Source of the DNA: Archivesica marissinica
Lineage: Eukaryota > Mollusca > Bivalvia > Venerida > Vesicomyidae
Assembly: GCA_014843695.1 (NCBI GenBank)
Contig: CM026395.1
Coordinates: forward strand, 46,319,270 to 46,383,269
Reading direction: 5' to 3'
DNA length: 64,000 nucleotides
Shown here: positions 10,356 through 22,645 of the stretch, piece by piece
Layout: every line of letters begins with the position of its first letter
Position numbering within the stretch: position 1 is the stretch's first letter
Made by a program: the position numbers and the translations under genes
Notes under the pieces: generated by a model
What the model was told of the DNA's origin: nothing
The model's input: only the letters and a program-made list of their open reading frames with translations
The model's database searches: none

Positions 10356-11097
10356 CACTTCCCCCCCTCCATTATAACTGAACTTCTCGGGGGCAAATGT
10401 AAACGCAGAAGACTGGAAGGTTAAATAGACATTTATATACAGATTTACATGTAATGCATCCAAGATCAAGCCTCCCCCACAGCAGCGACAAATAATGACA
10501 AAATGACAGCAGTGTCTAAAGTAAATAAAAAAGCTAACTTACCAAACACGCACGGGCAGAACACCTCCAACAAACATCTTCCAATTCGTCTGAACAGTCT
10601 TGCTATGTGATTCTTGCTATGTGATATTTGTCTCTTTGGTTTCTTATAAAAATGGTAAGGTTAAACTGCGTGCGTTTTACTTTATATAGTGAGCATTGTG
10701 AACCGCTATTGGGACATTCCATTTTCAACATAGGGATGAAAGGTAATAGCAGGTTTAATATTCCTAAAACTAAATGTCCAATTTCGGATATTTTCCAATT
10801 CAATCCATATTTATGGTAGGCCTTATAATTATGGCCATGTCTAATTGAATAAGTTGACCTGTAATTTTTAGAATACATGGTTACAGCACAACATTCACAA
10901 CCCAATTTACCTAAATTGTAGAATTTCTAGTTGGTAACTACCCTTATCACAACTTGCTCGGGGCGAACAACACCTTTATAATCCATATATATTGTGGGGT
11001 ATTGTAACAGGATAAATGGGAAATGTCACGATTATATTATGTGTGTCAGACCGATAGCAGGGGTGGATCCAGTATTTCGGATTATAGGGGGTGCACA
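10356..11097. other. Spacer, no gene seen
   Basis: Mostly AT-rich. A minus ORF at 10603-10905 has no recognisable motif and is not called. Confidence 0.4.
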
Positions 11098-11955
11098 GTT
11101 GTAGCAATCTAGCATCCAATAATACGTACATAGGGGGTACTGTAACCCGTGTAGCAATCTAGCATCCAATAATACGTACACAGGGGGTACTGTAACCCGT
11201 GTAGCAATCTAGCATCCAATAATACGTACATATGGGGTACTGTAACTCGTGTAGCAATCTAGCATCCAATAATACGTACATAGGGGGTACTGCAACCCGT
11301 GTAGCAATCTAGCATCCATTAATACGTACATAGGGGTACTGTAACCCGTGTAGCAATCTAGCATCCAATAATACGTACATAGGGGGTACTGTAACTCGTG
11401 TAGCAATCTAGCATCCAATAATACGTACATATGGGGTACTGTAACTCGTGTAGCAATCTAGCATTCAATAATACGTACATATGGGGTACTGTAACTCGTG
11501 TAGCAATCTAGCATACAATAATACGTACATAGGGGGTACTGTAACCCGTGTAGCAATCTAGCATCCAATAATACGTACATAGGGGGTACTGTAACTCGTG
11601 TAGCAATCTAGCATCCAATAATACGTACATATGGGGTACTGTAACTCGTGTAGCAATCTAGCATTCAATAATACGTACATAGGGGTACTGTAACTCGTGT
11701 AGCAATCTAGCATTCAATAATACGTACATAGGGGGTACTGTAACCCGTGTAGCAATCTAGCATTCAATAATACGTACAGAGGGGGTACTGTAACCCGTGT
11801 AGCAATCTAGCATTCAATAACACGTACATAGGGGGTACTGTAACCCGTGTAGCAATCTAGCATTCAATAACACGTACAGAGGGGGTACTGTAACCCGTGT
11901 AGCAATCTAGCATTCAATAACACGTATGGAGAGGGTACTGTAACTCGTGTGCTTG
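11098..11955. repeat. 50-bp minisatellite, about 17 copies
   Basis: GTAGCAATCTAGCATCCAAT starts at 11101 and 11151, a period of 50. Variants AGCATTCAAT and CACGTACA increase toward the right end, so neighbouring units resemble each other more than distant ones. Confidence 0.95.
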
Positions 11956-12017
11956 GGGGGGGTGTTAGGAACAACACAATTAATTTACCCCACCCACACT
12001 GTTTAATAGCCACTTGA

Positions 12018-12415
12018 CATGATGTTTTCTAAGAACACTTGCATTAATTTTAAGCAGTACGCAGCAATGTCAGTTAATGTGTATTGCCCAGTTAGATGTC
12101 GTGTTCTAAGAACGTTTGTATTAATTTTAAGCAGTACGCAGCAATGTCAGTTAATGTGTCTTGTCCAGTTAGATGTCGTGTTCTAAGAACATTTGTATTA
12201 ATTTTAAGCAGTACGCAGCAATGTCAGTTAATGTGTATTGCCCAGTTAGATGTCGTGTTCTAAGAACATTTGTATTCATGTTATACAGTACGCAGCAATG
12301 TCAGTTAAATTATCTTGTCCAGTTAGATGTCGTGTTCTAAGAACATTTGTATTAATTTTAGCAGTACGCAGCAATGTCAGTTACTGTGTCTTGTCCAGTT
12401 AGATGTCGTGACCGC
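12018..12415. repeat. 77-bp minisatellite, about 5 copies
   Basis: AAGCAGTACGCAGCAATGTC recurs at 12052, 12129 and 12206, a period of 77. The last units are slightly diverged. Confidence 0.92.
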
Positions 12416-12489
12416 TGCTAGAGCTCACGTCACACAAGGCAGACATTAAAACAACTGTACCACATTACGATCAATGGAAATAGAAACTA

Positions 12490-12710
12490 AGTGACTGGTA
12501 CTGGTAACCATGGTTTATCGTCGCTGGTTTACTGGTACATTTGTACTTGTAACCATGGTTTATCGTCGCTGGTTTACTGGTACTGGTAAACATGGTGTAT
12601 CGTCGCTGGTTTACTGGTACTGGTAACCATGGTTTATCGTCGCAGGTTTACTGGTACTGGTAACCATGGTTTATCGTCGCTGGTTTACTGGTACTTGTAA
12701 ACATACGCTA
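12490..12710. repeat. 37-bp minisatellite, about 6 copies
   Basis: Unit holds CCATGGTTTATCGTCGCTGG followed by TTTACTGGTACTGGTAA. The second unit is 45 bp through an extra ACATTTGT. Confidence 0.9.
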
Positions 12711-14225
12711 TAGAAAATCAAGTTGTCTCTGCAGTAGATAACAGGACTTCTCGCCTAGGTAAAATATCGGCTTTTATCTATCGGTTTGTGTAGAATAAGC
12801 TCATTGTCTTTCAATAAAAACATATTGAAATTACTGTTGGTATCTAATAAAAAGAGATTAACTTAGTTACTCTTTCTGATAACATTTCGACATCTCATAA
12901 AATCTCTGCAATGGATCACTAAACACTCGGCTCTATCTTACATTTTAATATACAGCAGGTCATTACATGTATTACAAACTGAAAATGAAATAAATTATAT
13001 TCCTTACATAGGTATGAATACATGTGAGCTTTAGACATGTAATTTACGTTACTACTGATTTACGTTACTATTCCCAAGAGAATAAACGGTTTGTGTACAT
13101 CGTAGAATTTTCTGAAAGTGTACACATCGGTATAAGTTGAAGCTATAACTAATTTGTTTATTCAATATAAACTCCATATGTTGTTTCTTCATGTTTAATG
13201 TGGTATGTTTGAAACTATTATTATATGGTAACATATATTCTTGTTAGTTACATCATAAATGCATGCCATTGATTCATTAATAAGGTTACTAAGAAGAACA
13301 TATGCTGTATTTGTTACTGATGTTACAAACAAGAGGTATGTTACTTCACCAAAGGTTTGAAACATAAATTGAAAAATGTAGAGACAAATTTATGTATGAT
13401 TAGAGTTGCCATAATACTATTCAATCAACTGAGTTGATCATGTATGAATTGTGCAAGTTACACTGCAAAATGGAATTTCACACCGAACCATTCTAATCAC
13501 TATGCCAACACAAGAACTGATGACCATGATGCACTCATAAGAGACAATGTAGTCATATGATCAGACTTCAACCAGGATGTCCATCGTATTTGTCAGTTAT
13601 ATGTCGTCACTGTCAGTCTCATCATTTACTTTACTTCAAGGTCAGCATCAGTTTCACTTTCTTCCGATGAACATATGATCTCTGCAAATTCTTGAGATAA
13701 GACAATGTTACCGGTGACCCAGTTAATCTCTATATCCGTCTTCATTTATTTTAGTATAAACAATATTTTAATTCTATATATGTACATGTACATACATTGT
13801 CTTTTATAATAGACAGTGTGTCACGTGATTGAGAAGAAAGTATAAACTACTTATGTAGATCCTTCTCCTGAAACATATCAGGATATGATAACAACAAGAA
13901 TTACAGTTTGAGCTGTAAGTAAATTTATTGACAAACATTTTGAAGAATAAATAGATAATCTGATCAAATCTAGCAAGAGTGACGTTCTACTTCATGTTTA
14001 GGTATTTAGTAAACCAGCTATGATATATAAATAACCAACATTGAATACGGTTTTAACTACTTGCCACTTGAGTAGTAAAATGTTGTTTCTGGAAGGATTG
14101 GTTAAAGCGTTTAGTGTTATAATGTTGTGTTAATTTTTCATTCTTTGAACGCAACATAATATTAGTATTATAGTAGCAGAAGTAGAACGAAAAAGTAAGA
14201 TAAGCAAGACGGGAAAAGGAGGATA
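12711..14225. other. 1.5 kb AT-rich stretch without recognisable gene
   Basis: No long ORF, tandem repeat or SINE recognised. This is one of the few sizeable unique-looking stretches, so it would be a reasonable place to look for host exons with RNA data. Confidence 0.4.
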
Positions 14226-14366
14226 TGTTGGACATTGATCTGAATGAGAGTGGATATTCTGTGTGCACCATATGTCGGACATTGATCTGAATGAGAGTGG
14301 ATATTCTATGTGCACCATATGTCGGACATTGATCTGAATGAGAGTGGATATTCTGTGTTCACCATA
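14226..14366. repeat. 47-bp tandem triplication
   Basis: GGACATTGATCTGAATGAGA occurs three times at 47-bp spacing, each followed by GTGGATATTCTRTGT. Confidence 0.92.
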
Positions 14367-14385
14367 TATATGATACACTGTTATA

Positions 14386-14460
14386 ATGTTACTGTTATTC
14401 GCAGACGATATGATTATATTTGGTAAATCACCACCTGAACTACAAATTAAACTAACTTAA
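14386..14460 (+). pseudogene. Tiny reverse-transcriptase scrap (FADD box)
   Basis: The 25-codon frame beginning at 14386 reads MLLLFADDMIIFGKSPPELQ before a stop. FADDM plus the hydrophobic strand before it is the catalytic-box pattern of LINE RTs (motif C). No flanking RT homology is visible, so this would be a short remnant. It could be chance, but the match extends over about 16 residues. Confidence 0.5.
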
Positions 14461-14709
14461 ATTGTGTAAGCGTATTTTAAATGTAAGGGTTTTAAATGCG
14501 TTTACTGGGAGATATAGGCAGATACTCCCCCCTCTATTATACAAGATACAAAATTTATTTTGAGTCGGCATGATTAAACAATGAACATTAGCTATGCATA
14601 GCTATTAACCGACATGATAAACATATAGTATAAGTTTAACAAATGTATATATACCTGAAATGAAGAAAGTATTTGAGATGTCTAGCATTTTAAACTCAAA
14701 TGATTAATA

Positions 14710-17215
14710 AATAACTTGTAAATTAGATTATAACTTAGCGCAAGGCAAGCATGCTCCAGTTTACAAGGGGTAGCACATATAACTATAAATCAAAGCATAA
14801 ACACATAAACAGCTAGGATGCACAAATATGCCATACATATGCAAACCAGGAATTAAAATTGTAATACATGCAGCATATGATATAAGACATTATGACATTC
14901 AGCTATACAAGCAACTTAACACAACAATAAAACTAACCATTATCAATACAGAAGGAGCAGTGGCAGCTATCTCCCCTACAGGCGCCAACGAGGCTCCGAA
15001 ACTGATTGAAGTTTGTTTCTTCCCGAAAGTGTTTGGGTAAAGTGTTCCAGAGCTTGGCAGCGCTGTAGCGGAAAGAGCTTAAACCATAGCTACTCGTTCT
15101 CACCTGTGGCACTGCTGCAGTGTTGGTATATCTAAAAGAATATGAGCTGTTTTTAATATTTAAAAGATCATGTAGATACGATGGAGTTTGTTTAAAAATA
15201 ATTTTATAACTTTCAAGTGCCATGTATCGCATACGACGAACTTTTAGTGTTGGTAATTGAGATTTTTCTAAAAGGGATACATAGCTAGATTTGTAATCAT
15301 TATATATAAATTTGAGAGCTCTCTCTCTCTTGAATTTTTTCTATCTTCTTGGTCTTTACCTCACCACAGAAGTGCAATGTCAGAGGACAATAATTAAAAT
15401 TGGACAAGATAAAATAGTAATATATATTGAGCTTACCTAGCTTACAAAGATATTTACCTATTCTTTTTAAAACATTCAACTGTCTGGATGTCTTTTTACA
15501 AACATTGGACACATGGCTATTAAAATTTAACTTAAAATCAAGTGTAACGCCTAAAAGCTTCACTTCTTCATCACATAAAACAACATTATTATCTAAATTA
15601 AAAGAAATATTACATTTTCTGGTCTTGGAGGCTATGGCAATGGCTTGAAATTTATCAGGGTTAGCCTGCATCTTATTGTCGGAGAACCATTTAATAAGTG
15701 ATAGGCTATCAGTTTCTAGATTTGATTTAACTGTATCTATGTTATGGTGCGCGCATGCTAATGTGTTATCATCAGCATAATTGTAAAGATCACAGTTGTT
15801 GACATAGCTAAAAATATCATTAATAAATATGTTGAATAAAACAGGGCCTAAGATGGATCCCTGAGGCACACCTTTGTATATGCATTTAAAATCACTTTTT
15901 ACTTTCCCTATCTTTACGCATTGTTCTCTATTACTTAAATGACTGTTAATGAGGCTGAGGGCATTTTCGGATACACCATAAAATTTTAGTTTCAGAAGAA
16001 GAACATCGTGAGGTAAACAATCGAATGCTTTCGATAAATCCATTAAAATCGCTGCCACATATTTGTTATCATCTAGAGCCTGCTTCCAATCCTCGATAAC
16101 TTTTAGAAGTGTAGTTTGACACCCGTAACCTGGCCTAAAAGCTGATACAAATACGTTAACATGATTGTTAAAAAAGTTTACTAGTTGCACATTCATGGCC
16201 CTTTCAACATTTTTAGATATAACTGGCAATATGCTAACTGGTCTATAGTTACCTTTTGTGAGTGTACTTTTCTTTTTATGGAGTGGAGTAACTTGTGCAA
16301 CCGTTAAACTGTTGGGAAATACTGAAGATGAGAACGATTTATTAATCAACATTGTAAGTGGGCCTTGAATTGAACATTGACCAAGTTTTATAAGTTTGGA
16401 TGAAATATTATCATGTCCAGTAGCCTTTTTAGTACATAGTTTATCAATTTGTTTAATAAGTCTCAGACACAGGTTCAAAGTTCAAAGTCAAGTTGCACAC
16501 GTTATTCCTCTCTATACTTTCTATACTAGGGTGAGTATTATTAACCTCTATAGAGTCATTGCCAATAGTTTTAGCAACATTTATAAAAAAAGTCGTTAAC
16601 AACTGTGCAGACTTCCTTTTGATCGGTAATAAGATTGTCTTGTTCACATACAATTGTATCTTTCTGTGTGTTGCATCCTTTATTTGTTAAAAAGGGTTTT
16701 ACAGTAGGCCAAACATTTGATGATTTACAACCTCCAACACATCTATCAATAAAATATTTATTTAGGGATTTTCTCTTTAAATTGGTTACTAAATTTCTTT
16801 GTTTTCTGAATTTTTCAAAATTTTTAGAATTTCTGTTAGAGTTGAACTTATTAAAATGCATTCTCTTTTTGTATATTGCTTGTTTCAATTCTTTATTCAT
16901 ATATGGTAGAGGCTGTTGTAACATTTTCTTCCTTTTTACTGGAGCATGCTTATCTGCAATGTTCAGGATACTATCACTAAAGTTATCATAAATAGCATTT
17001 GTATCTTGTGAGTTAAAATCAAGTTGAGATAATTCATTCTCTAAATCAGCATTAAAACTATCAACATTAAACTGTTTAAAACTTCTGTAAGAGCTGTATC
17101 TAGGTTTAGATGGTAAAACTTCATTTTTAAACTGTACACCTATCCCATTGTGGACCAATTCTGTTTTATTATTAGTTAATATCACATCTAAAAGGGTTGG
17201 TTGACTATTTGCAGG
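14710..17215 (-). mobile_element. 5'-truncated APE-type LINE (dead copy)
   Basis: Minus-strand LINE from the C-terminal end of the endonuclease (about 17212) through RT and C-terminal domain (stop near 14933) to a 3' UTR ending around 14710. The 5' truncation is typical of target-primed reverse transcription. No RNase H domain is seen, which fits CR1/Rex1-like rather than I/Jockey-RNH lineages, but I cannot fix the clade without a tree. Confidence 0.8.
14933..17212 (-). pseudogene. LINE ORF2 remnant (endonuclease tail, RT, C-terminal domain) with at least three frameshifts
   Basis: In element order: the fragment ending near 16571 holds the EN tail (TLLDVILTN) and the EN-RT linker with VWPTVKPFLTNKG. 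The fragment 15300-16478 holds RT with YRPVSILP, LMDLSKAFDCLPHD, GVPQGSILGPVLF and the catalytic YNYADDN near 15765-15785. The fragment 14933-15232 holds the C-terminal region (LWNTLPKHFR...CHCSFC). Breaks lie in a poly-T run near 16590, near 16465, and in a (GA)n run near 15325. The microsatellite-like breaks suggest slippage after insertion. The copy cannot encode a working enzyme. Confidence 0.85.
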
Positions 17216-17971
17216 AAAATATGAAAATTATTTCCCATACATATCAACATATGTCATGTTTTCATATAGACTATAGTATAACTAATCTGACTTACATTGC
17301 TATATGAAACCGTGGCTGACGTGACAGGAAATATTATATATTGAATAGTATAAAATAATAACGTTTAGGGCGAATCGACCCGGGGCGAACATGCGACTAG
17401 GGCGGAACAACTCATAGTGCGAACGTGTAATTGGGGCGAAACGACCCGGGAGGTCAGACACCGCTATTGCAATTTCCATAGGCCACCATTATAACACACA
17501 GTGCCATTAAATTTTCCCCAAAAATAGTTTGGCACAAAAGAGAGTAGTTTTCAACAGAATGGCCTTTGAGCCACAGGAAAATGTTAAATTTCAATGGGGT
17601 TGACCAATTGCGGTTTTTTATTATTTCCCACTAAAGGCACCCTGAAGGTAATTTGGTGGTGAATGTTGCACTGACACCTGCATTTATAATATGCTGTTTA
17701 TTTGTCACCAAATAGTCTGCAAATATTTTTAAATATTCCAAAATGCAGCTCATATATTGTATTTTAATATTTAGAAGTCATTTTCAATATTTGTGACAAT
17801 ACCTACTCAGCCAATCAGTTCATGTATCAATAACTCTTAAGGGCTTCCCTACACTTTTTCAACCAATCCCAGACCACTATATCAATAACACCGTCTGACC
17901 GTCAAGCTGACACAAAATACAAATAGAAACACTGTAATATTGCGTAATTCCAATAGATGTTGTTAGTTAGT
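17216..17971. other. Unassigned stretch
   Basis: Contains a small GC-rich patch at 17365-17452 in which GGGGCGAA/GACCCGGG motifs recur. No gene recognised. Confidence 0.4.
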
Positions 17972-18212
17972 GGAAGTCGTGATAGCGCAATGGTAGCGCG
18001 TTCGCTTCAGGTGCGAAATGCCTGGAGTTCGAGCCCCGCTGGAGCCGTTACGATTGTGCCCGGGCCTTAGGCAAGGCATTTAAATTCCACGTTGCCTCTT
18101 CTCTCTCCCTCGTGGCGACGGATACCATCAGTAATGAGGTCTCGAGAGTGATTAATATAAGTTATAAGAACTTGTTTCGCAATCGAGCTAAAATAATATA
18201 GTATAAACTAGT
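17972..18212 (+). mobile_element. SINE-2 (tRNA-Leu-like head) copy
   Basis: Head GTCGTGATAGCGCAATGG (A box) and GAGTTCGAGCCCCGC (B box). The anticodon-arm equivalent TTCGC-TTCAGGT-GCGAA would carry CAG (Leu). The body has the GTGCCC..TTAGGCAAGGCATT motif, then a GTCTCGAGAG region and the tail TAATATAAGTTATAAGAACT...TTTCGCAATCGAGC. Confidence 0.88.
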
Positions 18213-18291
18213 TCAATCAATATTTTAATTCAAGAATGGTACATAACACAGGAATAGTTTCAACAGCACAGTTCGATGTTAGATGTTTTTG

Positions 18292-18296
18292 TTGTT

Positions 18297-18336
<40 letters not shown>

Positions 18337-18345
18337 ATTAGTTTA
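18292..18345. repeat. (GTTA)n microsatellite
   Basis: About 11 TTAG-type units. Not a telomeric motif. Confidence 0.95.
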
Positions 18346-18562
18346 GTGCCACGCAAATAGGTGAATCTCCAGATATTATTGGTAGAGGAAGACAATGACT
18401 GCCACTGCAGACACGGACGGCCACCCGGATAGAACCATCGACCTTCCACAAGCCAGCTGGAGAGCTTCCTCACATGAAAGAATTCGATACCCCCAGTGGG
18501 ATTCGAACCTATTCATTTGAAGATAGCGCCCGCAACCACTTCGGCGCCGGAGACCCTTTGAA
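18346..18562 (-). mobile_element. SINE-E copy with tRNA-like head
   Basis: Minus orientation. At the right edge the complement reads GGCGCCGAAGTGGTTGCGG (A-box-like) then GGTTCGAATCCC (B box). The body has CAAGCCAGCTGG and the CCAATAATATCTGGAG terminal region. The same architecture recurs at 22945, 24246, 27465 and 63800. Confidence 0.78.
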
Positions 18563-18773
18563 TTAATTCGGAAACCAGAGGATAATGCACGTATATCTGT
18601 TTATTCAAGCAATGGTGATACATTAAGACATTATGATGTAGAATTGGCACGGGGTTGCAATTTCACGCCAAGTATACATACTGAGACACATATAATGCAT
18701 GCTTGTCCGTTTATTGTCTTAGGTGGTAAACTAGTATTTATAATGTTACTGTTGCTTTTGTAAACAAATCCGC

Positions 18774-18998
18774 CGTCTGACAATAATAAAATTAACAGTC
18801 TTTCAGATGGGACTTTAAAACGAGGTATCGTGTAGGTGCTGTACACCGTGCACGTAAAAGAACCAGAGGAGAATCTGGAATGGGTCTCTGTCTGTATCAT
18901 TGCACTATCCTCCACAAATCTAAAATGACTAATCTCCTCAGGAGGCGTCGCCCATATGGGCAACCTGTAGCGACGATAAATAAACGTAAACACATGCT
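18774..18998 (+). mobile_element. SINE-1 copy lacking most of the tRNA head
   Basis: Starts at CCGTCTGAC (3' side of the acceptor-like stem) and continues through the full body to AGCGACGATAAATAAACG. 5'-truncated. Confidence 0.85.
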
Positions 18999-19384
18999 TT
19001 TGTAAATAAAATTGATTAAAGAGAGGTAATTTATCAATACTAGTTTCACAAAAAATAGCAATTCGTTTGTGGACAGATCTTCTAATTTGTCTAAAATCTG
19101 AATAAGTTATTACTGATAAATTGAATACATAACACAGTATTCTCCATTTCAAATCAGATGCTGTCTATAGTCTATATCTCTCGTTCAATTGACCCTTGAC
19201 ACTATGGTAATTGTGGTACCCTACCAAAGTACACACGATCTAGTGACGTGGAATATTGAAATTATTGACGTCATATACGCACTTTTGTGTAATTAATTAT
19301 GTTATCAAATTTTAAACATCCAGTATAATAAAAACTAATTGTATTACTAAAATGTAATACATAATAAAATACTGACCATATTAA
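18999..19384. other. Spacer, no gene seen
   Basis: AT-rich. The minus ORF at 18631-19152 is mostly antisense of SINE-1. Confidence 0.4.
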
Positions 19385-19622
19385 TTAACCACCAGTGTCG
19401 AATAAAAGCGCCTTTGCAAAACGCCTGGAGCCCGATCAGACAGAACAGAACGTGCCGTCTAATCATGATATATACTGATTGCTCTTCAGACAGTAGAGCT
19501 GAAGCACCTGTCAGAATAGCAAACAACATAGATCATGATCTGACGATGCGATACGCCGCGGCTGATCTGTATCTATGTTGTTTGCACATTACTTTGAATT
19601 TATTCGGCGTTGAAAGAGTTAA
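19385..19622. mobile_element. Second MITE of the 8101 family
   Basis: Bounded by TTAA at 19385-19388 and 19619-19622. Shares the internal AGCAAACAACATAGATCATG / CTGTATCTATGTTGTTTGC hairpin arms. Its ends are more diverged than those of the 8101 copy. Confidence 0.75.
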
Positions 19623-19904
19623 TTGACATATAGCTTAACTATCGTGCATTCTATTCGTTGTCCAACGGTCTACTAGAAACTTCGCATGCCAACCCCGCAA
19701 TCATTCTATTCTACTACAGTATATTTGTTGGATCAGTATCCAAATTATGCACAAAGGTAGTAAGTTTTCAAACAATCCCTATATGTATATACCCTTGTAT
19801 TATAGTGGGTTGCCCTTTAAGTCATGTTATTACCTTGCAGCCTGATATTGAATAAACGTAAATGTTGTTTTTTTTAAGATAAAATAAAAACATAATTTTC
19901 GCCC
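19623..19904. other. Spacer, no gene seen
   Basis: AT-rich. Nothing recognised. Confidence 0.4.
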
Positions 19905-20010
19905 TTTTGTTAGCTTAAACAAATATAGTTTAGCTCGATTGCGAAACACGTTTTACAACGTTAGATTAATCCATCGCCATGAGGGAGAGAGAAGAGCCAG
20001 TGTGGAATTA
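19905..20010 (-). mobile_element. SINE-2 3' part, left flank of the 73-bp array
   Basis: The complement of AGCTCGATTGCGAAACACGT is the SINE-2 tail. It is followed by the body piece around CATCGCCATGAGGGAGAG and then runs straight into the array without a break in SINE homology. Confidence 0.8.
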
Positions 20011-21690
20011 AGTGCATTGTCTAAGGGCACAATCGCAACGGTTATTGCTGGGCACGAACTCCCGGTCTGTCGCATCGCTTCATAGTGCCTTGTCTAAGGG
20101 CACACTCGCAACGGCTATTTCTGGGCACGAACTCCCGGTCTGTCGCATCGCTTCATAGTGCCTTGTCTAAGGGGACTATCGCAACGGCTATTGCTGGGCA
20201 CGTATTCCCAGTCTGTCGTATCGCTTCATATTGCCTTGTCTATGGGCACACTCGCAACGGCTATTGCTGGGAACGAACGCCCGGTCTGTCGCATCGCTTC
20301 ATATTGCCTTGTCTAAGGGTACACTCGCAACGGCTATTGCTGGGAACGAACGCCCGGTCTGTCGCATCGCTTCATATTGCCTTGTCTAAGGGCACACTCG
20401 CAACGGCTATTGCTGGGAACGAACGCCCGGTCTGTCGCATCGCTTCATATTGCCTTGTCTAAGGGCACAATCGCAACGGCTATTGCTGGGAACGAACGAA
20501 CGCCCGGTCTGTCGCATCGCTTCATATTGCCTTGTCTAAGGGCACACTCGCAACGGCTATTGCTGGGAACGAACGCCCGGTCTGTCGCATCGCTTCATAT
20601 TGCCTTGTCTAAGGGCACACTCGCAACGGCTATTGCTGGGAACGAACGCCCGGTCTGTCGCATCGCTTCATATTGCCTTGTCTAAGGGCACACTCGCAAC
20701 GGCTATTGCTGGGAATGAACGCCCGGTCTGTCGCATCGCTTCATATTGCCTTGTCTAAGGGCACACTCGCAACGGCTATTGCTGGGAACGAACGCCCGGT
20801 CTGTCGCATCGCTTCATATTGCCTTGTCTAAGGGCACAATTGCAACGGCTATTGCTGGGCACGAACTCCCGGTCTGTCGCATCGCTTCATATTGCCTTGT
20901 CTAAGGGCACAATCGCAACGGCTATTGCTGGGAACGAACTCCCGGTCTGGCGCATCGCTTCATATTGCCTTGTCTAAGGGCACACTCGCAACGGCTATTG
21001 CTGGGAACGAACGCCCGATCTGTCGCATCGCTTCATATTGCCTTGTCTAAGGGCACACTCGCAACGGCTATTGCTGGACATGAACGCCCGGTCTGTCGTA
21101 TCGCTTCATATTGCCTTGTCTAAGGGCACTATCGCAACGGCTATTGCTGGTCAGGAACTCCCGGTCTGTCGTATCGCTTCATATTGCCTTGCCTAAGAGC
21201 ACATTCGCAACGGCTATTGCTGGGCACGAACTCCCGGTCTGTCGCATCGCTTCATATTGCCTTGTCTAAGGGCACACTCGCAACGGCTATTGCTGGTCAC
21301 GAACTCCCGGTCTGGCGCATCGCTTCATAGTGCCTTGTCTAAGGGCACAATCGCAACGGCTATTGCTAGGAACGAACGCCCGATCTGTCGCATCGCTTCA
21401 TATTGCATTGTCTATGGGCACAATCGCAACGGCTATTGCTGGGAACGAACGCCCGGTCTGTCGCATCGCTTCATATTGCTTTGTCTAAGGGCACTTTCGA
21501 AACGGCTATTGCTGGGAACGAACGCCCGGTCTGTCGCATCGCTTCATATTGCCTTGTCTAAGGGCACTTTCGAAACGGCTATTACTGGGCACGAACGCCC
21601 GGTCTGTCGCATCGCTTCATAGTGAATTGTCTAAGGGCACAATCGCAACGGCTATTACTGGGAACGAACGCCCGGTCTGTCGCACCTGAA
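20010..21690 (-). repeat. 73-bp array made of an amplified SINE-2 segment, about 23 copies
   Basis: GCATCGCTTC starts at 20072 and 20145, a period of 73. The unit (TGCCTTGTCTAAGGGCACAC, then TCGCAACGGCTATTGCTGGG, CGAACGCCCGGTCTGTC) lines up with the tRNA-proximal segment of SINE-2 on minus (compare 21895-21960: TGCCTTGCCTAAGGACACAA, TCGTAACGGCT, GGGGCTCGAACTC). The array ends with GTCTGTCGCACCTGAAGC, the SINE head. All plus frames are open because 73 is not divisible by three; the resulting ORFs are not genes. Confidence 0.92.
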
Positions 21691-21767
21691 GCTATCAAGA
21701 ACGTTTGTTAATTGTTATGAGAATAAACTGCAACTAAATAAAATGTACAAAACAAATACAATCAATA

Positions 21768-22001
21768 CTTTATACAAATTTATTTTAGCTCGATTGCGAA
21801 ACAAGTTCTTTCAACTGATATAAATCGCTCTCGAGACCTCATTCCTGATGGAATCCATCGCCACTAGGGAGAGAAGAGGCAACGTGGAATTTAAATGCCT
21901 TGCCTAAGGACACAATCGTAACGGCTCCAGCGGGGCTCGAACTCATGACCTTTCGCACCTGAAGCGAACGCTCATCCACTGCGCTATCACGACTTCCACA
22001 A
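21768..22001 (-). mobile_element. SINE-2 copy, minus orientation
   Basis: Tail complement TTTAGCTCGATTGCGAAACA at the left, head complement TGCGCTATCACGACTTCCAC at the right. Near full-length and only 80 bp beyond the 73-bp array. Confidence 0.88.
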
Positions 22002-22283
22002 TCCACAATCAATACTAACTGTCGGATAACATTCTGCGTGTAACAAGTGTATATTGTGGCACAATATTTAAGATAACATACGAGTTTATTTTCCCTTTAA
22101 TGCAAAGTGACAACAATAACAATGTGTAGGTTGTATACAGCGTTGAAATGTTTCATAATTAACTATTTCTTTGATTTCCATTATTTGCCGATAAAAGGGA
22201 GTATCAATTAAGAAACTAGAAAGGAAAATTAACATTCCATTATAATGAACGCAATTATCTCCCATACGGTGTTTCATATACTC

Positions 22284-22540
22284 TTTGTAATCCAGGGATC
22301 GAAGGTTCGATCCCCGTCTGACCCTAATCAAATTAACAGTCTTTCAGATGGGACGTTAAACCGAGGTCTCGTGTCGGTGCTGCACACCGTGCACGTAAAA
22401 TAAACAGAGGAGACTACAGAACGGGTCTCCGTCTGTATCATTGTACTATCCTCCAACAATCTAAAATGACTAATCTCTTCAAGAGGCGTCGCTTAATTGG
22501 GTAAACGATAGCGACGATAAATAAACGTAAAACACACTCA
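22284..22540 (+). mobile_element. SINE-1 copy, head partly lost
   Basis: Begins in the anticodon-arm equivalent (TAATCCAGGGATCGAAGGTT) and runs to AGCGACGATAAATAAACG. Confidence 0.87.
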
Positions 22541-22645
22541 TCTACTCTTTGTGAATATAAACTGACATATTCGCATGCTATGATAATAAGATACAAACAA
22601 TGAATTCCATTGGCAAGGCTGCATATTGAAAAAGCATGGGAGCAC

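Noticed and set aside
10603..10905. 100-codon minus ORF
   Set aside because: No recognisable motif, plain AT-rich context, length within chance expectation.
11098..12710. CRISPR-like appearance of regularly spaced repeats
   Set aside because: Units are contiguous with no unique spacers, and the surrounding DNA is eukaryotic.
18292..18345. Telomere-like repeat
   Set aside because: The unit is TTAG with no G-rich telomeric TTAGGG pattern, and the array is short.
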